Shown here in pieces: positions 43,592-52,786 of a stretch of 64,000 nt of DNA. Position numbers and translations under genes: made by a program. Within the stretch, counting starts at the first letter, position 1; each line of letters begins with the position of its first letter. Where the stretch lies: contig NZ_CP054690.1 of assembly GCF_013348805.1 (NCBI RefSeq), positions 372,001 to 436,000 of the forward strand. Reading direction: 5' to 3'. The notes below the pieces were generated by a model. That model did no database searches. It was not told where the DNA came from and saw nothing but the letters and a program-made list of their open reading frames with translations. The DNA comes from Rhodococcus sp. W8901. Its GTDB lineage: Bacteria > Actinomycetota > Actinomycetes > Mycobacteriales > Mycobacteriaceae.

Positions 43592-43990
43592 ATGGTGGCG
43601 CTCATGACGCACAACGTGACATCACCACCGCAAATCCGCTTCCTGTCAGTCGATTTCGACTGTCCGGACCCCGCAGAACTGTCTGCCTTCTACAGCTCGA
43701 TGCTCGGGCTTCCGGTCCTGTACTCGAGTGACGACTTCGTCCTGCTGGGCCGTGGCGGCGAGCCCGGTCTCGGCTTCATTCGTGTCGCCGACTACCGCAG
43801 GCCCACGTGGCCGGACCCGGCAGAAGGAAAACAGGCACACATCGAACTAGGCGTCGACGATCTCGATGCGGCACAGGCGTACGTGCTGTCACTGGGGGCG
43901 GAGCTTCCCACGTTCCAGCCCGACATCGCCCACTGGAGGGTTCTGCTGGACCCGGCCGGGCACCCCTTCTGCCTCTCGCGCAACGGCTGA
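43592..43990 (+). CDS. VOC (glyoxalase fold) protein
   Basis: A 132-residue single-domain VOC protein. RFLSVDFDCPDPAELSAFYS opens the fold, AHIELGVDDLDAAQAYVLSLG is the second module, and WRVLLDPAGHPFCLSR closes it. The start is ATG 43592 or ATG 43604. It is likely controlled by the divergent WYL regulator. Substrate unknown; possible metal ligands are His and Glu in the second module. Confidence 0.83.
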   Translation: MVALMTHNVTSPPQIRFLSVDFDCPDPAELSAFYSSMLGLPVLYSSDDFVLLGRGGEPGLGFIRVADYRRPTWPDPAEGKQAHIELGVDDLDAAQAYVLSLGAELPTFQPDIAHWRVLLDPAGHPFCLSRNG

Positions 43991-44023
43991 GCGGTCTAGG
44001 GGTCGGCCGCCGTCGTCGGATCG

Positions 44024-44854
44024 TCAGCCCGACATCCCCGTCCGCCATGTCGGGTACTTCGGTTCCCAGCCCAGGCCGCGTGCTTTCGCGTTCGACGCGC
44101 CCCGACCGTGGCCGGGCCCCAGGCCCGTCGGCTCCTGCGCTCCCACCCAGCGGCAGAACGTCGGCACCCAGGTGTCCGGTCCTGCGGGCTCGTCGTCGAC
44201 GATGTTGACGATCCCGGTGGGCCAGTCGAGGGCCGCGACGGTGGGGGCGACGGTGTCGGCGATGTGCAGGAAGCTCTCGATGCCGTTGCCGGCGAAGACG
44301 CCGTCGCGTGCGGCGCGGCCGAAGTCGCCGTCGGGGGAGTACCACGTGCCGGGGCCGTACAGCTTGCCGTAGCGCAGGACCACGTGGTTCGGGATCTCGG
44401 CGGACTCGTGCTCCATGGCGACCACGCCCTCGACGGTCCGGGCGTTCGGCCCGGTGGCCTCCATGAGCGGGGCGGTCTCGTCGGCGAGACCTTCCCCGTC
44501 GGCGTACAGCCACGCGATGGACTGCGTGATCAGTCGCTCGACGCCGTACCGGCGCATCGCGTCGACGAGGGTGCGAGTGCCGACGATGCGTAGTTCCGCG
44601 TTGGCCTCGAGGTCGGCGCCGGACAGGTCGGTGAGCTGATGGATCACCGCGTCCGGGCGGGCCTCGGCGATCGCGTGTTCGACGGAGGCCGCGTCGAAGG
44701 CGTCCAACCGGACGACGGTGGCGCCCGCGTCGCGCAGTTCGGGACGCGAGTCCGGCTTGCGCGAGGTGCCAACCACCTCGTGGCCCTGCGCGATCAGTTC
44801 CCGGGTGAGTGGCAGTCCGACGACGCCCCCGGCACCGGCGATGAGGATCCTCAT
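44024..44854 (-). CDS. NAD-dependent epimerase/dehydratase (extended SDR)
   Basis: A 276-residue extended short-chain dehydrogenase/reductase. The Rossmann motif ILIAGAGGVVGLPLTRELIA lies at the N-terminus. The active site differs from the usual Y-x3-K: SIAWLYADGEG is followed later by VVLRYGKLYGPG, where typical members have YxxxK about 30 residues before. ATG 44854 is favoured; GTG 44860 is also possible. Probably acts on a nucleotide sugar or related carbonyl compound, unproven. Confidence 0.82.
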   Translation of the reverse strand: MRILIAGAGGVVGLPLTRELIAQGHEVVGTSRKPDSRPELRDAGATVVRLDAFDAASVEHAIAEARPDAVIHQLTDLSGADLEANAELRIVGTRTLVDAMRRYGVERLITQSIAWLYADGEGLADETAPLMEATGPNARTVEGVVAMEHESAEIPNHVVLRYGKLYGPGTWYSPDGDFGRAARDGVFAGNGIESFLHIADTVAPTVAALDWPTGIVNIVDDEPAGPDTWVPTFCRWVGAQEPTGLGPGHGRGASNAKARGLGWEPKYPTWRTGMSG

Positions 44855-44917
44855 GGACACGAGCCTAGGAAACTCGCGCCGTCGCCGCCGGTTTCGCGGC
44901 CGATTCGAGACCCGCGG

Positions 44918-45322
44918 TCACGCGCCGGCCAGAGCCGCCTGCACCCGGTCCGCCGCTTCCGCCGGATCCTCGTGCTCCCAGATCCGCACCACGGTCCACC
45001 CCGCCGCGGCGAGTCGGGCGTCGGTGTCGCGGTCGCGAACGACGTTGGCCGCCAATTTGTCCGCCCACCACTGCGCGTTGTTCTTGGGCGCGGTGGCGTG
45101 CTGCGGGCAGCTGTGCCAGAAACAGCCGTCGACGTAGACCGCGACGCGGCGGCGCGGGAACACCAGATCGGCGCGCCGGCGCAACCCGGTCAGGGGAGCG
45201 CGGTCGACGAAGAACCGGGCCCCGCGGCGGTGCAGCTCGCGTCGCAGCGCGACCTCCGGGACGGTGTCGCGGCGGCGCTGCGCCCGCATCCGGGCGCTGG
45301 TCAGGGGATCGGTCGAGGGCAT
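44918..45322 (-). CDS. vsr: very short patch repair endonuclease Vsr
   Basis: A 134-residue endonuclease that nicks beside T:G mismatches created by deamination of 5-methylcytosine. Start ATG 45322 (GAGG 9 bases upstream) is favoured over 45331 and 45370. Family motifs: RMRAQRRRDTVPEVALRREL, RRADLVFPRRRVAVYVDGCF (catalytic Asp), and FWHSCPQHATAPKNN with zinc-site Cys/His residues. It lies 22 bases behind the Dcm-type methyltransferase gene and is probably co-transcribed with it. Confidence 0.92.
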   Translation of the reverse strand: MPSTDPLTSARMRAQRRRDTVPEVALRRELHRRGARFFVDRAPLTGLRRRADLVFPRRRVAVYVDGCFWHSCPQHATAPKNNAQWWADKLAANVVRDRDTDARLAAAGWTVVRIWEHEDPAEAADRVQAALAGA

Positions 45323-45344
45323 CGACACCATCCTCGCACCGGAA

Positions 45345-46508
45345 TCAGGCGGCTGCTTCCGGGTAGCCACCCATCCGGTCGAGGTGGCTCTCGATGTCGT
45401 CGAGGAAGCCGGGCACGAAGCGCAGGCTGCCGGTGCGCGCCCGCTTGAGGAACCCGGCGGTGGCCCGGGCCGACAGCAGCTGCGAGTGCTCGAGGAACCC
45501 GCTGAGATCCTCGTACGGGTCCTGGACCGGCCAGTGCGACTCGTGGACCCGGAACGCCTGCCGGTTGCGGCCCCACGCGGCGCTGGGCCACGCGTCGCCC
45601 GGCTTCAACGGTGTCTCGTGGTCGGGGCTGTAGGGGATGCGTTCGGTGAGGCGGCCGCCCGCCCACGCGGCCATCCGGACGCTCACGGCGTTGCCGACCA
45701 GCCGCCAGCGGTGCCCGTTGCGAACCCCCTTGGCCTCGACGGCCGGTGCGGTCCAGTCCGGGTCGAAGCCCTGCAGGCGTTCGGCGTCGATCAGGCCGGG
45801 GGTGACGATCTCGCCGGACGGCAACCGCACCGCGGGCGGTGACGCGATCCCGACGGTGGAGCCGCCCTTGAGGGTGGGCACCGCGTTGACCGCCCAGCCG
45901 AGACCGCGGATGCCCTCGGTCCAGTAGAAGCCGCACGGATGCAGCGACGGATCGCCCTCGTCGGGGGCGCCGGCGTCCTGGCCGAACAGCACCTCGCGGG
46001 GATCGTCGGTGCGCGACGCGAGCATCAGCACGCGCTGGCGACGCTGCGGCAGGCCGAACGCGCGGGCGTCGACCACCCGGTACGCCCACGTGTAGCCGAG
46101 ATCCTCGAGCGCGTCGGTGATGTGCCGCATCGCCGCGCCGCGGCTCAGCTGCAGCATGAACGGGACGTTCTCGATGAGCAGCCAGCGCGGGCCCTTCTTG
46201 CGCTTGACCAGGCGGAACACCTCGTCGACCAGCCCGGAACGGGATCCGGTGATGCCGGCGGTGCGGCCGGCCTGGGAGAGGTCCTGACACGGGAACCCGG
46301 CCGCGACCAGCTCGGTACGCTGCGGCAGCGAGCGCAGCCGGGTGACGTCACCGTGTAGTTCGACGCCTGCGAATCGGGTGCGCAGCACCTGCTGGGCGCC
46401 GGCGTCGATCTCGCACAGCAGTTCGGTTTCCCAGCCGTGGCTGCGGAGGCCCAACTCCACCCCGCCGATGCCGGCGAACAGCCCCACCATGTTCCCGGTC
46501 GACGTCAC
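45345..46508 (-). CDS. DNA (cytosine-5) methyltransferase, Dcm-like
   Basis: A 387-residue 5-methylcytosine methyltransferase. GTG 46508 (GGAAGGG upstream) is favoured over the earlier TTG. Motif I is MVGLFAGIGGVELGLRSHG, motif IV AGFPCQDLSQAGR with the catalytic Cys, motif VI LLIENVPFML, motif VIII QRRQRVLMLAS, motif X RLVGNAVSVRMAAW. The target-recognition region lies between VIII and IX. No restriction endonuclease is adjacent; instead vsr follows, so it looks like a solitary methylase with its own mismatch repair, or the remains of a restriction system. Confidence 0.92.
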   Translation of the reverse strand: MTSTGNMVGLFAGIGGVELGLRSHGWETELLCEIDAGAQQVLRTRFAGVELHGDVTRLRSLPQRTELVAAGFPCQDLSQAGRTAGITGSRSGLVDEVFRLVKRKKGPRWLLIENVPFMLQLSRGAAMRHITDALEDLGYTWAYRVVDARAFGLPQRRQRVLMLASRTDDPREVLFGQDAGAPDEGDPSLHPCGFYWTEGIRGLGWAVNAVPTLKGGSTVGIASPPAVRLPSGEIVTPGLIDAERLQGFDPDWTAPAVEAKGVRNGHRWRLVGNAVSVRMAAWAGGRLTERIPYSPDHETPLKPGDAWPSAAWGRNRQAFRVHESHWPVQDPYEDLSGFLEHSQLLSARATAGFLKRARTGSLRFVPGFLDDIESHLDRMGGYPEAAA

Positions 46509-46644
46509 GGCACCCTTCCTCACGCACAAATACTGGGTGAACGTTACTCGAGAACTCCGACGACTTCGCGCACAGCGCCCGCCCGCCCGGGTCGGCGTCC
46601 CCTCGGGGTGGGTGGAAACAAGTTATCTGACTAAAGTCAGGTAA

Positions 46645-47592
46645 ATGAGCGACCTATCGAAGGACACCGCGGCGCTGCGTTCGTTCAACATGGGCATCAC
46701 CGAGCAGTTGGGCGTGCTGCACGATCGCTACCTGGATCTGCCGCGCCCGTACTCGCAGGCCAGGATCCTGTGGGAGGTCGGCCACGACACTGTCCGCGTG
46801 CGCGATCTGCGGGCGCGATTCGACCTCGATTCCGGCTACGCGAGTCGTCTGCTCGGGGCCCTCGCCGACGCCGGGGTCCTGCGGATCGAGCCCGATCCGG
46901 ACGACGGGCGCGGGCGTGTGGTCACGCTCACCACGGCCGGTCGCGCCGAGTGCGACGCGCTGGAGAAGGCGTCGCAGGATCGGGCGGAGCGGATCCTGGG
47001 CGCACTGCCGGACCGTCAACGCGGCGAACTGCTCGCCGCGATGGGCACGGTCACGCGCCTGCTCGATGCCGCCGCCGTCGGCATCGCCGTGGCCGATCCG
47101 GACTCGGAGGCGGTCCGCTTGTGTTTCGGCCGCTACTTCGCGGAAGTCGACGAGCGCCTCGACGTCGGCTTCGATCCGTCGGCGAGCACGCCCGCCGACG
47201 GCGACGACCTGCGGCCGCCCAACGGGACCGTCCTGATCGCGGATCTGCGCGGCACCGCGGTCGGCTGCGGCGCCGTCAAGCTTCACGACGGGGTCGCGGA
47301 GATCAAACGCATGTGGGTGTCCCCGGACGCGCGCGGTCTCGGGATCGCCCGTCGTCTGCTCGACGCTCTCGAGGCCTACGCCGCCGACCACGGCGCACGG
47401 CTGGTCCGGCTCGACACCAACGCCGCGCTCAATGAGGCCGTCGCGCTGTACGAGCGGTCGGGCTATCGGCGCATCCCGGCGTACAACGACAACGCCTACG
47501 CCACCCACTGGTTCGAGAAGGACCTCATGTCCAGGTTCGAGAAGGGCCTCATGTCCAGGTTCGAGAAGGACCTCGCGTCCGCGGCGGACTGA
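46645..47592 (+). CDS. MarR-type HTH fused to GNAT acetyltransferase
   Basis: A 315-residue two-domain protein. Residues about 20-140 form a MarR winged helix (RVRDLRARFDLDSGYASRLL, then LEKA...). Residues about 150-300 form a GNAT acetyltransferase with KRMWVSPDARGLGIARRLLD, the acetyl-CoA loop, and LYERSGYRRI. The fusion suggests a regulator coupled to acetylation of a small molecule or itself. The last residues carry three copies of FEKDLMSR-like repeats from a 24-bp tandem duplication. ATG 46645 is 8 bases downstream of a weak ribosome site. Confidence 0.88.
   Translation: MSDLSKDTAALRSFNMGITEQLGVLHDRYLDLPRPYSQARILWEVGHDTVRVRDLRARFDLDSGYASRLLGALADAGVLRIEPDPDDGRGRVVTLTTAGRAECDALEKASQDRAERILGALPDRQRGELLAAMGTVTRLLDAAAVGIAVADPDSEAVRLCFGRYFAEVDERLDVGFDPSASTPADGDDLRPPNGTVLIADLRGTAVGCGAVKLHDGVAEIKRMWVSPDARGLGIARRLLDALEAYAADHGARLVRLDTNAALNEAVALYERSGYRRIPAYNDNAYATHWFEKDLMSRFEKGLMSRFEKDLASAAD
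47512..47583 (+). repeat. 24-bp tandem repeat, three copies, in frame
   Basis: Units at 47512-47535, 47536-47559 and 47560-47583. The first two differ at one base; the third diverges at its end. Each encodes FEKDLMSR or a variant, lengthening the C-terminus of the MarR-GNAT protein by 16 residues. Slippage could change the copy number without shifting the frame. Confidence 0.9.
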
Positions 47593-47620
47593 TCGCCCAC
47601 CGCGGACGCGCGGGCCGCGG

Positions 47621-50122
47621 TCACGACTCCGACGCCGCGGTGGCCCCCGACTTCTCCGACTTGTCCGGCTCGGTCGGCAGCGAGCCCTCGCCCTTGCCGG
47701 GATGCACGACGCCGAGTTCGAGGCCGCCGTTCGCCGACACCCGGACGGTGTCGTCGGGTTCCAGCTCGCCCGACAGCAGCAGTCCGGCGAGCCGGTTGTC
47801 GAGCTCCTTCTGGATGGTGCGGCGCAGCGGCCGCGCCCCGAACTCCGGCTGGTAGCCCTTCTCGGCGAGCCAGTCGACGGCGTCCTCGGTGATGTCGAGC
47901 TCCACCTTCTGGGCGTGCAGCTGGCGGCGGGTGCTGTCGAGGATCAGCTCGATGATCTGCCGCAGCTCGGTCTGGTCGAGCCGGTGGAACACGATGGTCT
48001 CGTCGATCCGGTTGAGGAACTCGGGCCGGAAGTGCGAGCGCAGCCGCTCCATCAGCGTCGGCACCAGATCGTCGATGTCCTCGCTCTTGGCGCCGAGGAT
48101 CAGGTCGGAGCCGATGTTGCTGGTGAGAATGACGATGGTGTTCTTGAAGTCGACGGTGCGGCCCTGCGCGTCGGTGACGCGGCCGTCGTCGAGCAGCTGC
48201 AGCAGCACGTTGAACACGTCCGGGTGCGCCTTCTCGACCTCGTCGAACAGCACCACCGAGTACGGCTGCCGCCGCACCTTGTCGGTGAGCTGCCCGGCCT
48301 CCTCGTAGCCGACGTAACCGGGTGGGGCGCCGACGAGTCGGGAGACGGTGTGCTTCTCCTGGAACTCGCTCATGTCGAACCGGATCATCCGGTCCTCGTC
48401 GCCGAACACCGCCTCCGCCAACGCCTTCGCCGTCTCGGTCTTGCCGACGCCGGTGGGGCCGAGGAACATGAACGACCCGATCGGGCGGTTCGGATCCGAC
48501 AGCCCGGCGCGGGAGCGGCGCACCGCCTCGGCCACCGCGGTGACCGCCTCGGCCTGCCCGATCACCCGCTCGTGCAGGACATCCTCGAGCTTCATCAGCC
48601 GCTCGCGTTCCTCGGCCGTGAGGTCCGCGACCGGAATGCCGGTCTGCCGCGAGACGACGTGCGCGATGTCGAGGACCGTGACGTCCGGCGTGCTCTCCTC
48701 CGCCGTCTCGCCCAGCCGCTCCTCGGCCTCGGTGATCTGTGCCTTGAGCGCGTTGGCCCGCTCGTAGTCCTCCTGGCCGACCGCGGAATCCTTCTCCCGC
48801 TTGAGCCGCGACAGCTCCTCTTCCGCGGCGCGGGTGTCGAAATCGGGTGTGCGGGTGCGCAGCCGGACGCGGGCACCCGCCTGGTCCACGAGGTCGATCG
48901 CCTTGTCCGGCATGAACCGGTCGGTGATGTACCGGTCGGAGAGCTCGGCCGCCGCGACGAGGGCCTCGTCGGTGTAGTGCACCTGGTGGTGCGCCTCGTA
49001 GCTGTCGACCAGGCCGCGCAGGATCTCGATGGTGTCGTCCACGGACGGTTCCGCGACCAGCACCGGCTGGAAGCGGCGCTCGAGCGCGGCGTCCTTCTCG
49101 ATGTGCTTGCGGTACTCGTCGATCGTGGTCGCACCGATCGCGTGGAGCTCGCCGCGCGCCAACGCCGGCTTGAGGAGGTTGCCGGCATCCATCGCGCCCT
49201 CGCCGCCGGCCCCGGCGCCGACGATCGTGTGCAGCTCGTCGATGAACAGGACCAGCTCGTCCGAGTGCGCCTTGACCTCGTCGAGGATCTTCGTCAGCCG
49301 CTCCTCGAACTCGCCGCGGTACTTCGTGCCCGCGACCAGCGAGCCGACGTCGAGCGCGACGACGCGCCGGTCCGTGAGCGTCGACGGCACGTCGCCGTTG
49401 ACGATCCGCTGCGCCAGTCCCTCGACGATCGCGGTCTTGCCGACGCCCGGATCACCGATCAGCACCGGATTGTTCTTGCGCCGCCGGGACAGGATCTCGA
49501 TGGTCTGCTCGACCTCGTTGGCGCGGCCCACCACCGGGTCGATGTTGCCGGCCCGGGCCTCGGCGGTGAGGTCGCGGCCGTACTCGTCGAGCGTCGGTGT
49601 CGAACTCGGCGGCGCCGACGCCTTCTCGCCCTCGATGGTGGCGCCCAGCAGCGCCTTGCCGGCGGGGCTCTCCGAGTTCGCGGCGATGCCGATCAGGATG
49701 TGCTCGGGGCCGATGTAGCTGCTGCCGGCCTCGCTGGCCTGCTGCTGCGCGGTCCGCAGTGCGAGCTTCGCGGCCGGACTGAGGCTCGGCGCGCCGGGTG
49801 TCGTCTTGGGGGTGCCGTGCTTGTCCAGATGGGCCGCCATCTTGGAGGCCAACTCGTCCGGATCCAGGTTGATGCTGCTGAGCACGCCGCGGGTCGGATC
49901 ATTCTGCGCCGCCGCGTACAGCAGGTGTTCGGGGGTGATCTCGGTGTTGCCCCATTCGCTCGCCGCATCCCGCGCGACGGCGATCAGTCGCCGAGCGTCG
50001 TCATTGAGCAGCCGACCCAGATCGACGCGTTGGACCGGGGGCTGAGACGACAACCCCGATCCGAAGAACCTCGCGAAAATGTCGTCGAAGGGGCTGTCCA
50101 TGCGTCCCCAGCCTTCGGTCAT
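47621..50122 (-). CDS. ClpC-like AAA+ unfoldase (Clp/Hsp100)
   Basis: An 833-residue Hsp100 protein with two AAA+ modules. After a double Clp N-domain come Walker A GDPGVGKT and Walker B FIDELH in module 1. The middle carries the UVR-like [12 protein letters not shown] typical of ClpC. Module 2 has [22 protein letters not shown], and sensor-2 GARPLRRTI. ClpC feeds proteins to ClpP or remodels aggregates. The N-terminus [16 protein letters not shown] differs from housekeeping ClpC1, so this is probably a second, stress-related paralogue. ATG 50122 has GGAGGAT 6 bases upstream; ATG 50101 is an alternative. Confidence 0.88.
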   Translation of the reverse strand: MTEGWGRMDSPFDDIFARFFGSGLSSQPPVQRVDLGRLLNDDARRLIAVARDAASEWGNTEITPEHLLYAAAQNDPTRGVLSSINLDPDELASKMAAHLDKHGTPKTTPGAPSLSPAAKLALRTAQQQASEAGSSYIGPEHILIGIAANSESPAGKALLGATIEGEKASAPPSSTPTLDEYGRDLTAEARAGNIDPVVGRANEVEQTIEILSRRRKNNPVLIGDPGVGKTAIVEGLAQRIVNGDVPSTLTDRRVVALDVGSLVAGTKYRGEFEERLTKILDEVKAHSDELVLFIDELHTIVGAGAGGEGAMDAGNLLKPALARGELHAIGATTIDEYRKHIEKDAALERRFQPVLVAEPSVDDTIEILRGLVDSYEAHHQVHYTDEALVAAAELSDRYITDRFMPDKAIDLVDQAGARVRLRTRTPDFDTRAAEEELSRLKREKDSAVGQEDYERANALKAQITEAEERLGETAEESTPDVTVLDIAHVVSRQTGIPVADLTAEERERLMKLEDVLHERVIGQAEAVTAVAEAVRRSRAGLSDPNRPIGSFMFLGPTGVGKTETAKALAEAVFGDEDRMIRFDMSEFQEKHTVSRLVGAPPGYVGYEEAGQLTDKVRRQPYSVVLFDEVEKAHPDVFNVLLQLLDDGRVTDAQGRTVDFKNTIVILTSNIGSDLILGAKSEDIDDLVPTLMERLRSHFRPEFLNRIDETIVFHRLDQTELRQIIELILDSTRRQLHAQKVELDITEDAVDWLAEKGYQPEFGARPLRRTIQKELDNRLAGLLLSGELEPDDTVRVSANGGLELGVVHPGKGEGSLPTEPDKSEKSGATAASES

Positions 50123-50285
50123 GTCCTATCCTCCAAATCTCTGACTACAGCTATCTGGTTCGGACTCGTCCTTACTTCCCGGTGGACCACCCTCAACCTT
50201 GCGACCACCGCGGGTGAAAGTAAAGAGTCCTCCGCCCCAGTTCGCGGCACGTGCCGCCGACACCTGCCGAAAGGGTTTGTGCCGC

Positions 50286-51347
50286 ATGGTGACCGCGCCT
50301 GTTCCCACCCAACACCCGTCCAGTACCCGCAACCCGAGGCTGCTGCGTGACGCGCAGGCCGGCGCGCTGGTCGAGGCGTTCGCCGTCATCGGAATCCTGA
50401 CGATCCTGGTGACCCGCGCGTACCTGTACGCGACCGGATTCCCTCAGATCGGTGGCGCGACGCTGCACATCGCGCACGCGCTGTGGGGCGGACTCGGGAT
50501 GGTGGTCGCGCTGGTGGTCGTCTTCTCGTTCCTGGGCGCCCTGCCGCGGATGGTCGCGGTGGTGGCCGGCGGTATCGGCTTCGGTCTGTTCCTGGACGAG
50601 GTCGGCAAATTCGTTACGCAGACAAACGATTACTTCTTCCAGCCCGCGGTCGCGATCATGTACGTGGTCGTCGTGGCGCTGCTGCTGGTCAACCGGTGGA
50701 TTCACGACGCCCGGCAGCAGACCACCGCCGAAGACCTCGTCAACGCCGCCAGCACCGCCGCGGACGGGCTGGTCCGCGGCCTCACGCCGCACCGCCAGGC
50801 CCAGGCTCGCCGGCAGTTGCGCCGGGCCGCGGCGTCCGGTGTCGACCCCGCGGCGATCGCGAGCGTCGAGGACCTGCTGTCCCGGTGTGCGCCGCGCCGG
50901 ACCGGACGCCTCGACACCGTCGCCACGTGGCTCGGCGAGCGCCTGTCGCGGGTGTTCGACGGCACCCGCGCGCTGTGGATCGCCGCGATCGCGCTCGCCC
51001 TGTTCTCCACCGCCGGACTGGTCAACGCCGTCGTCACGCTCTCCGAGGACCTCGAGGGCGGCACCGGTACCGACATCACTACGATCGGCCAGATGTGCGG
51101 CTCGACCGTCGCGTTCGTGCTGTGTTGGGTCGCGATCGCCCGACTGCGGGGCGGTCGTATCTGGCCGGTCCGGATGCTGCGGGTCGCGGCGCTGGTGACG
51201 ATCCTGCTGACGGAGGTCTTCAACTTCGTCGCCGAGGAGTTCGGGGCGCTCATCAACGTCGCGGTCGGGTTGAGTGCCCTCGTGGTCTTCTCGCGGCGCA
51301 TCGCCGTGCTCGAGCGCGCCGAGGGGCGCGGCGAATTGTCCGAATGA
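50286..51347 (+). CDS. multi-pass membrane protein, unknown function
   Basis: A 353-residue integral membrane protein with about eight hydrophobic segments: four before and four after a cytoplasmic, Arg/Ala-rich middle region of about 100 residues (residues about 150-240). ATG 50286 is the chosen start. Segment FGLFLDEVGKFVTQTNDYFF places charged residues near a membrane edge. No transporter or enzyme family recognised. It is divergent from the clp gene and followed after 68 bases by a glycolipid-binding gene on the same strand. Confidence 0.7.
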   Translation: MVTAPVPTQHPSSTRNPRLLRDAQAGALVEAFAVIGILTILVTRAYLYATGFPQIGGATLHIAHALWGGLGMVVALVVVFSFLGALPRMVAVVAGGIGFGLFLDEVGKFVTQTNDYFFQPAVAIMYVVVVALLLVNRWIHDARQQTTAEDLVNAASTAADGLVRGLTPHRQAQARRQLRRAAASGVDPAAIASVEDLLSRCAPRRTGRLDTVATWLGERLSRVFDGTRALWIAAIALALFSTAGLVNAVVTLSEDLEGGTGTDITTIGQMCGSTVAFVLCWVAIARLRGGRIWPVRMLRVAALVTILLTEVFNFVAEEFGALINVAVGLSALVVFSRRIAVLERAEGRGELSE

Positions 51348-51415
51348 CGACCCGCGCGAACCAATCCCACCCACGGTCCACGCCTGGACGGCGTTCGTCG
51401 CCTACCGTAGACACC

Positions 51416-52027
51416 GTGAGCAACCCCGTCCCCGGTGCATCCCGGTCGTCCGCGAGCGCCCCGTCGCCTTGGCCTGCCGTTCTGACGTGGCGCGCCCACG
51501 CCGCGCCGCGGATGGAATCGGTGCGGGTGCAGTTGAGCGGAAGTCGGATCAAGGCCACCGGCCGCATCATCGGCGGCGAGTGCGCCGAGCATCCCGCGTT
51601 CAGCGCGTCCTACGACCTCGTCACCGACGAGAACGGTGTCACCCGGCGGCTGTCGCTGCGCACCGCGCTCGCGACGGGGGAGCGGCAGATGTCGATCAGC
51701 CGCGACGAGGAGGGCGTCTGGATGGTCGAGACCGGCACCACCCACCTGCGCTCCGGCTTCGCCGGCGCGAAGGACGTCGACGTCGTGCTCAGTCCGTTCT
51801 TCAACACCCTGCCGATCCGACGGTTCGGCCTGCAGCACGAGTCCGAGGACCTCCAGGTCCCCGTCGTCTACGTCAACCTGCCCGACCTCGCCGTGCAGGA
51901 GGCGTCCCTCACCTACAGCAGCGGCGCCGACGGCATCCACGTCCTCTCGCCGGTGTCGAGCTCGTCGATCACCGTCGACGAGGACGGCTTCGTCCTCGAC
52001 TACCCGGGCCTGGCCGAGCGGATCTGA
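51416..52027 (+). CDS. putative glycolipid-binding protein (DUF1089 type)
   Basis: A 203-residue protein starting at GTG 51416. It reads as the DUF1089/glycolipid-binding family: LTWRAHAAPRMESVRVQLSG, DLVTDENGVTRRLSLRTA, GCVWMVE-like GVWMVETGTTH, DVVLSPFFNTLPIRRFGL and a C-terminal ITVDEDGFVLDYPGL. The family is typical of mycolate-containing actinobacteria and is thought to bind envelope glycolipids. The function here rests on family resemblance. Confidence 0.8.
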   Translation: MSNPVPGASRSSASAPSPWPAVLTWRAHAAPRMESVRVQLSGSRIKATGRIIGGECAEHPAFSASYDLVTDENGVTRRLSLRTALATGERQMSISRDEEGVWMVETGTTHLRSGFAGAKDVDVVLSPFFNTLPIRRFGLQHESEDLQVPVVYVNLPDLAVQEASLTYSSGADGIHVLSPVSSSSITVDEDGFVLDYPGLAERI

Positions 52028-52174
52028 GCGGCCGGCCACCGGGAAACGGTCGACAGGCCGCCCCTGCGAAAGTGATTGCTGCCGTGTTCGATCCGCCGAC
52101 TCTCGGAGATCTCCACGTCCGCCCGCGACTACCGGATACCCCTACCCCGTAGCTGTCACGTTACTGTCGACGGC

Positions 52175-52771
52175 ATGGCTTGCAACCGGTTCGCGAAGAC
52201 AGTCACGGCCCTCGTCTGCGCTCTGGCGGGGGTAGCGCTCCTCGCCGGATGTGCCACCACCGAACGCAACGAACCGTCCACGACCGCGGCCGAAGAACTG
52301 CTCGCGGAACACGACCTCGACGGACTCGACGCCCGCGAGGTGATCGCTCGACTCGACACCATGCCGGTCGCCGATCGCCCCGCCGATCTGCTCGCCTCGG
52401 TCAAGCCCCGCACGGTCGAACTCTCCGACGGCAGCGGTGCCACGGCGTCCCTGGCGCTACCCGACGAGCAGTTCTACGTCTCGATCGCGCCCTACGCCGA
52501 CCGGACTCACGAGTGCTTCTTCCACAGCCTCACCACCTGTCTCGGCGAGATGCCGAACGAGGACATCCGGGTCGAGGTCACCGACCGCGCAAGCGGCGCC
52601 GTGCTCGTCGACGAGACGGTCCGCACCAACGACAACGGGTTCCTGGGGCTCTGGCTGCCGCGAGCCGTCGACGCGACCATCACACTCGAAACCGGCGGCC
52701 GCACGACCACCTCGGCGATCTCCACGCACGACGACGACCCGACCTGCGTGACGACGCTGCAGCTCACCTGA
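52175..52771 (+). CDS. cueP: CueP-like copper-binding lipoprotein
   Basis: A 198-residue lipoprotein. ATG 52175 starts a signal peptide with lipobox LLAGC. The CueP family is recognised by LDGLDAREVIARLDTMPV, TVELSDGSGATASLALPDEQ, FYVSIAPYADRTHECFFHS, SLTTCLGEMPNEDIRV and a final THDDDPTCVTTLQL. The three Cys (in HECFFHS, TTCLG and PTCV) and nearby His would hold copper outside the cytoplasm, protecting against copper stress. Upstream, TACCCCTACCCCGTA might be a CsoR-type half site, weak evidence. No other copper gene is adjacent. Confidence 0.88.
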   Translation: MACNRFAKTVTALVCALAGVALLAGCATTERNEPSTTAAEELLAEHDLDGLDAREVIARLDTMPVADRPADLLASVKPRTVELSDGSGATASLALPDEQFYVSIAPYADRTHECFFHSLTTCLGEMPNEDIRVEVTDRASGAVLVDETVRTNDNGFLGLWLPRAVDATITLETGGRTTTSAISTHDDDPTCVTTLQLT

Positions 52772-52786
52772 GCCGCTGGCGCGGGG

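Noticed and set aside
47432-50350. Forward frame of 972 codons opposite the clp gene
   Set aside because: It lies antisense to a complete ClpC-like protein with all AAA+ motifs; the frame is open only because of extreme codon GC bias.
52130-52155. CsoR-type copper operator before cueP
   Set aside because: Only a half-site-like TACCCC repeat is visible with no inverted partner; mentioned under cueP but not called.
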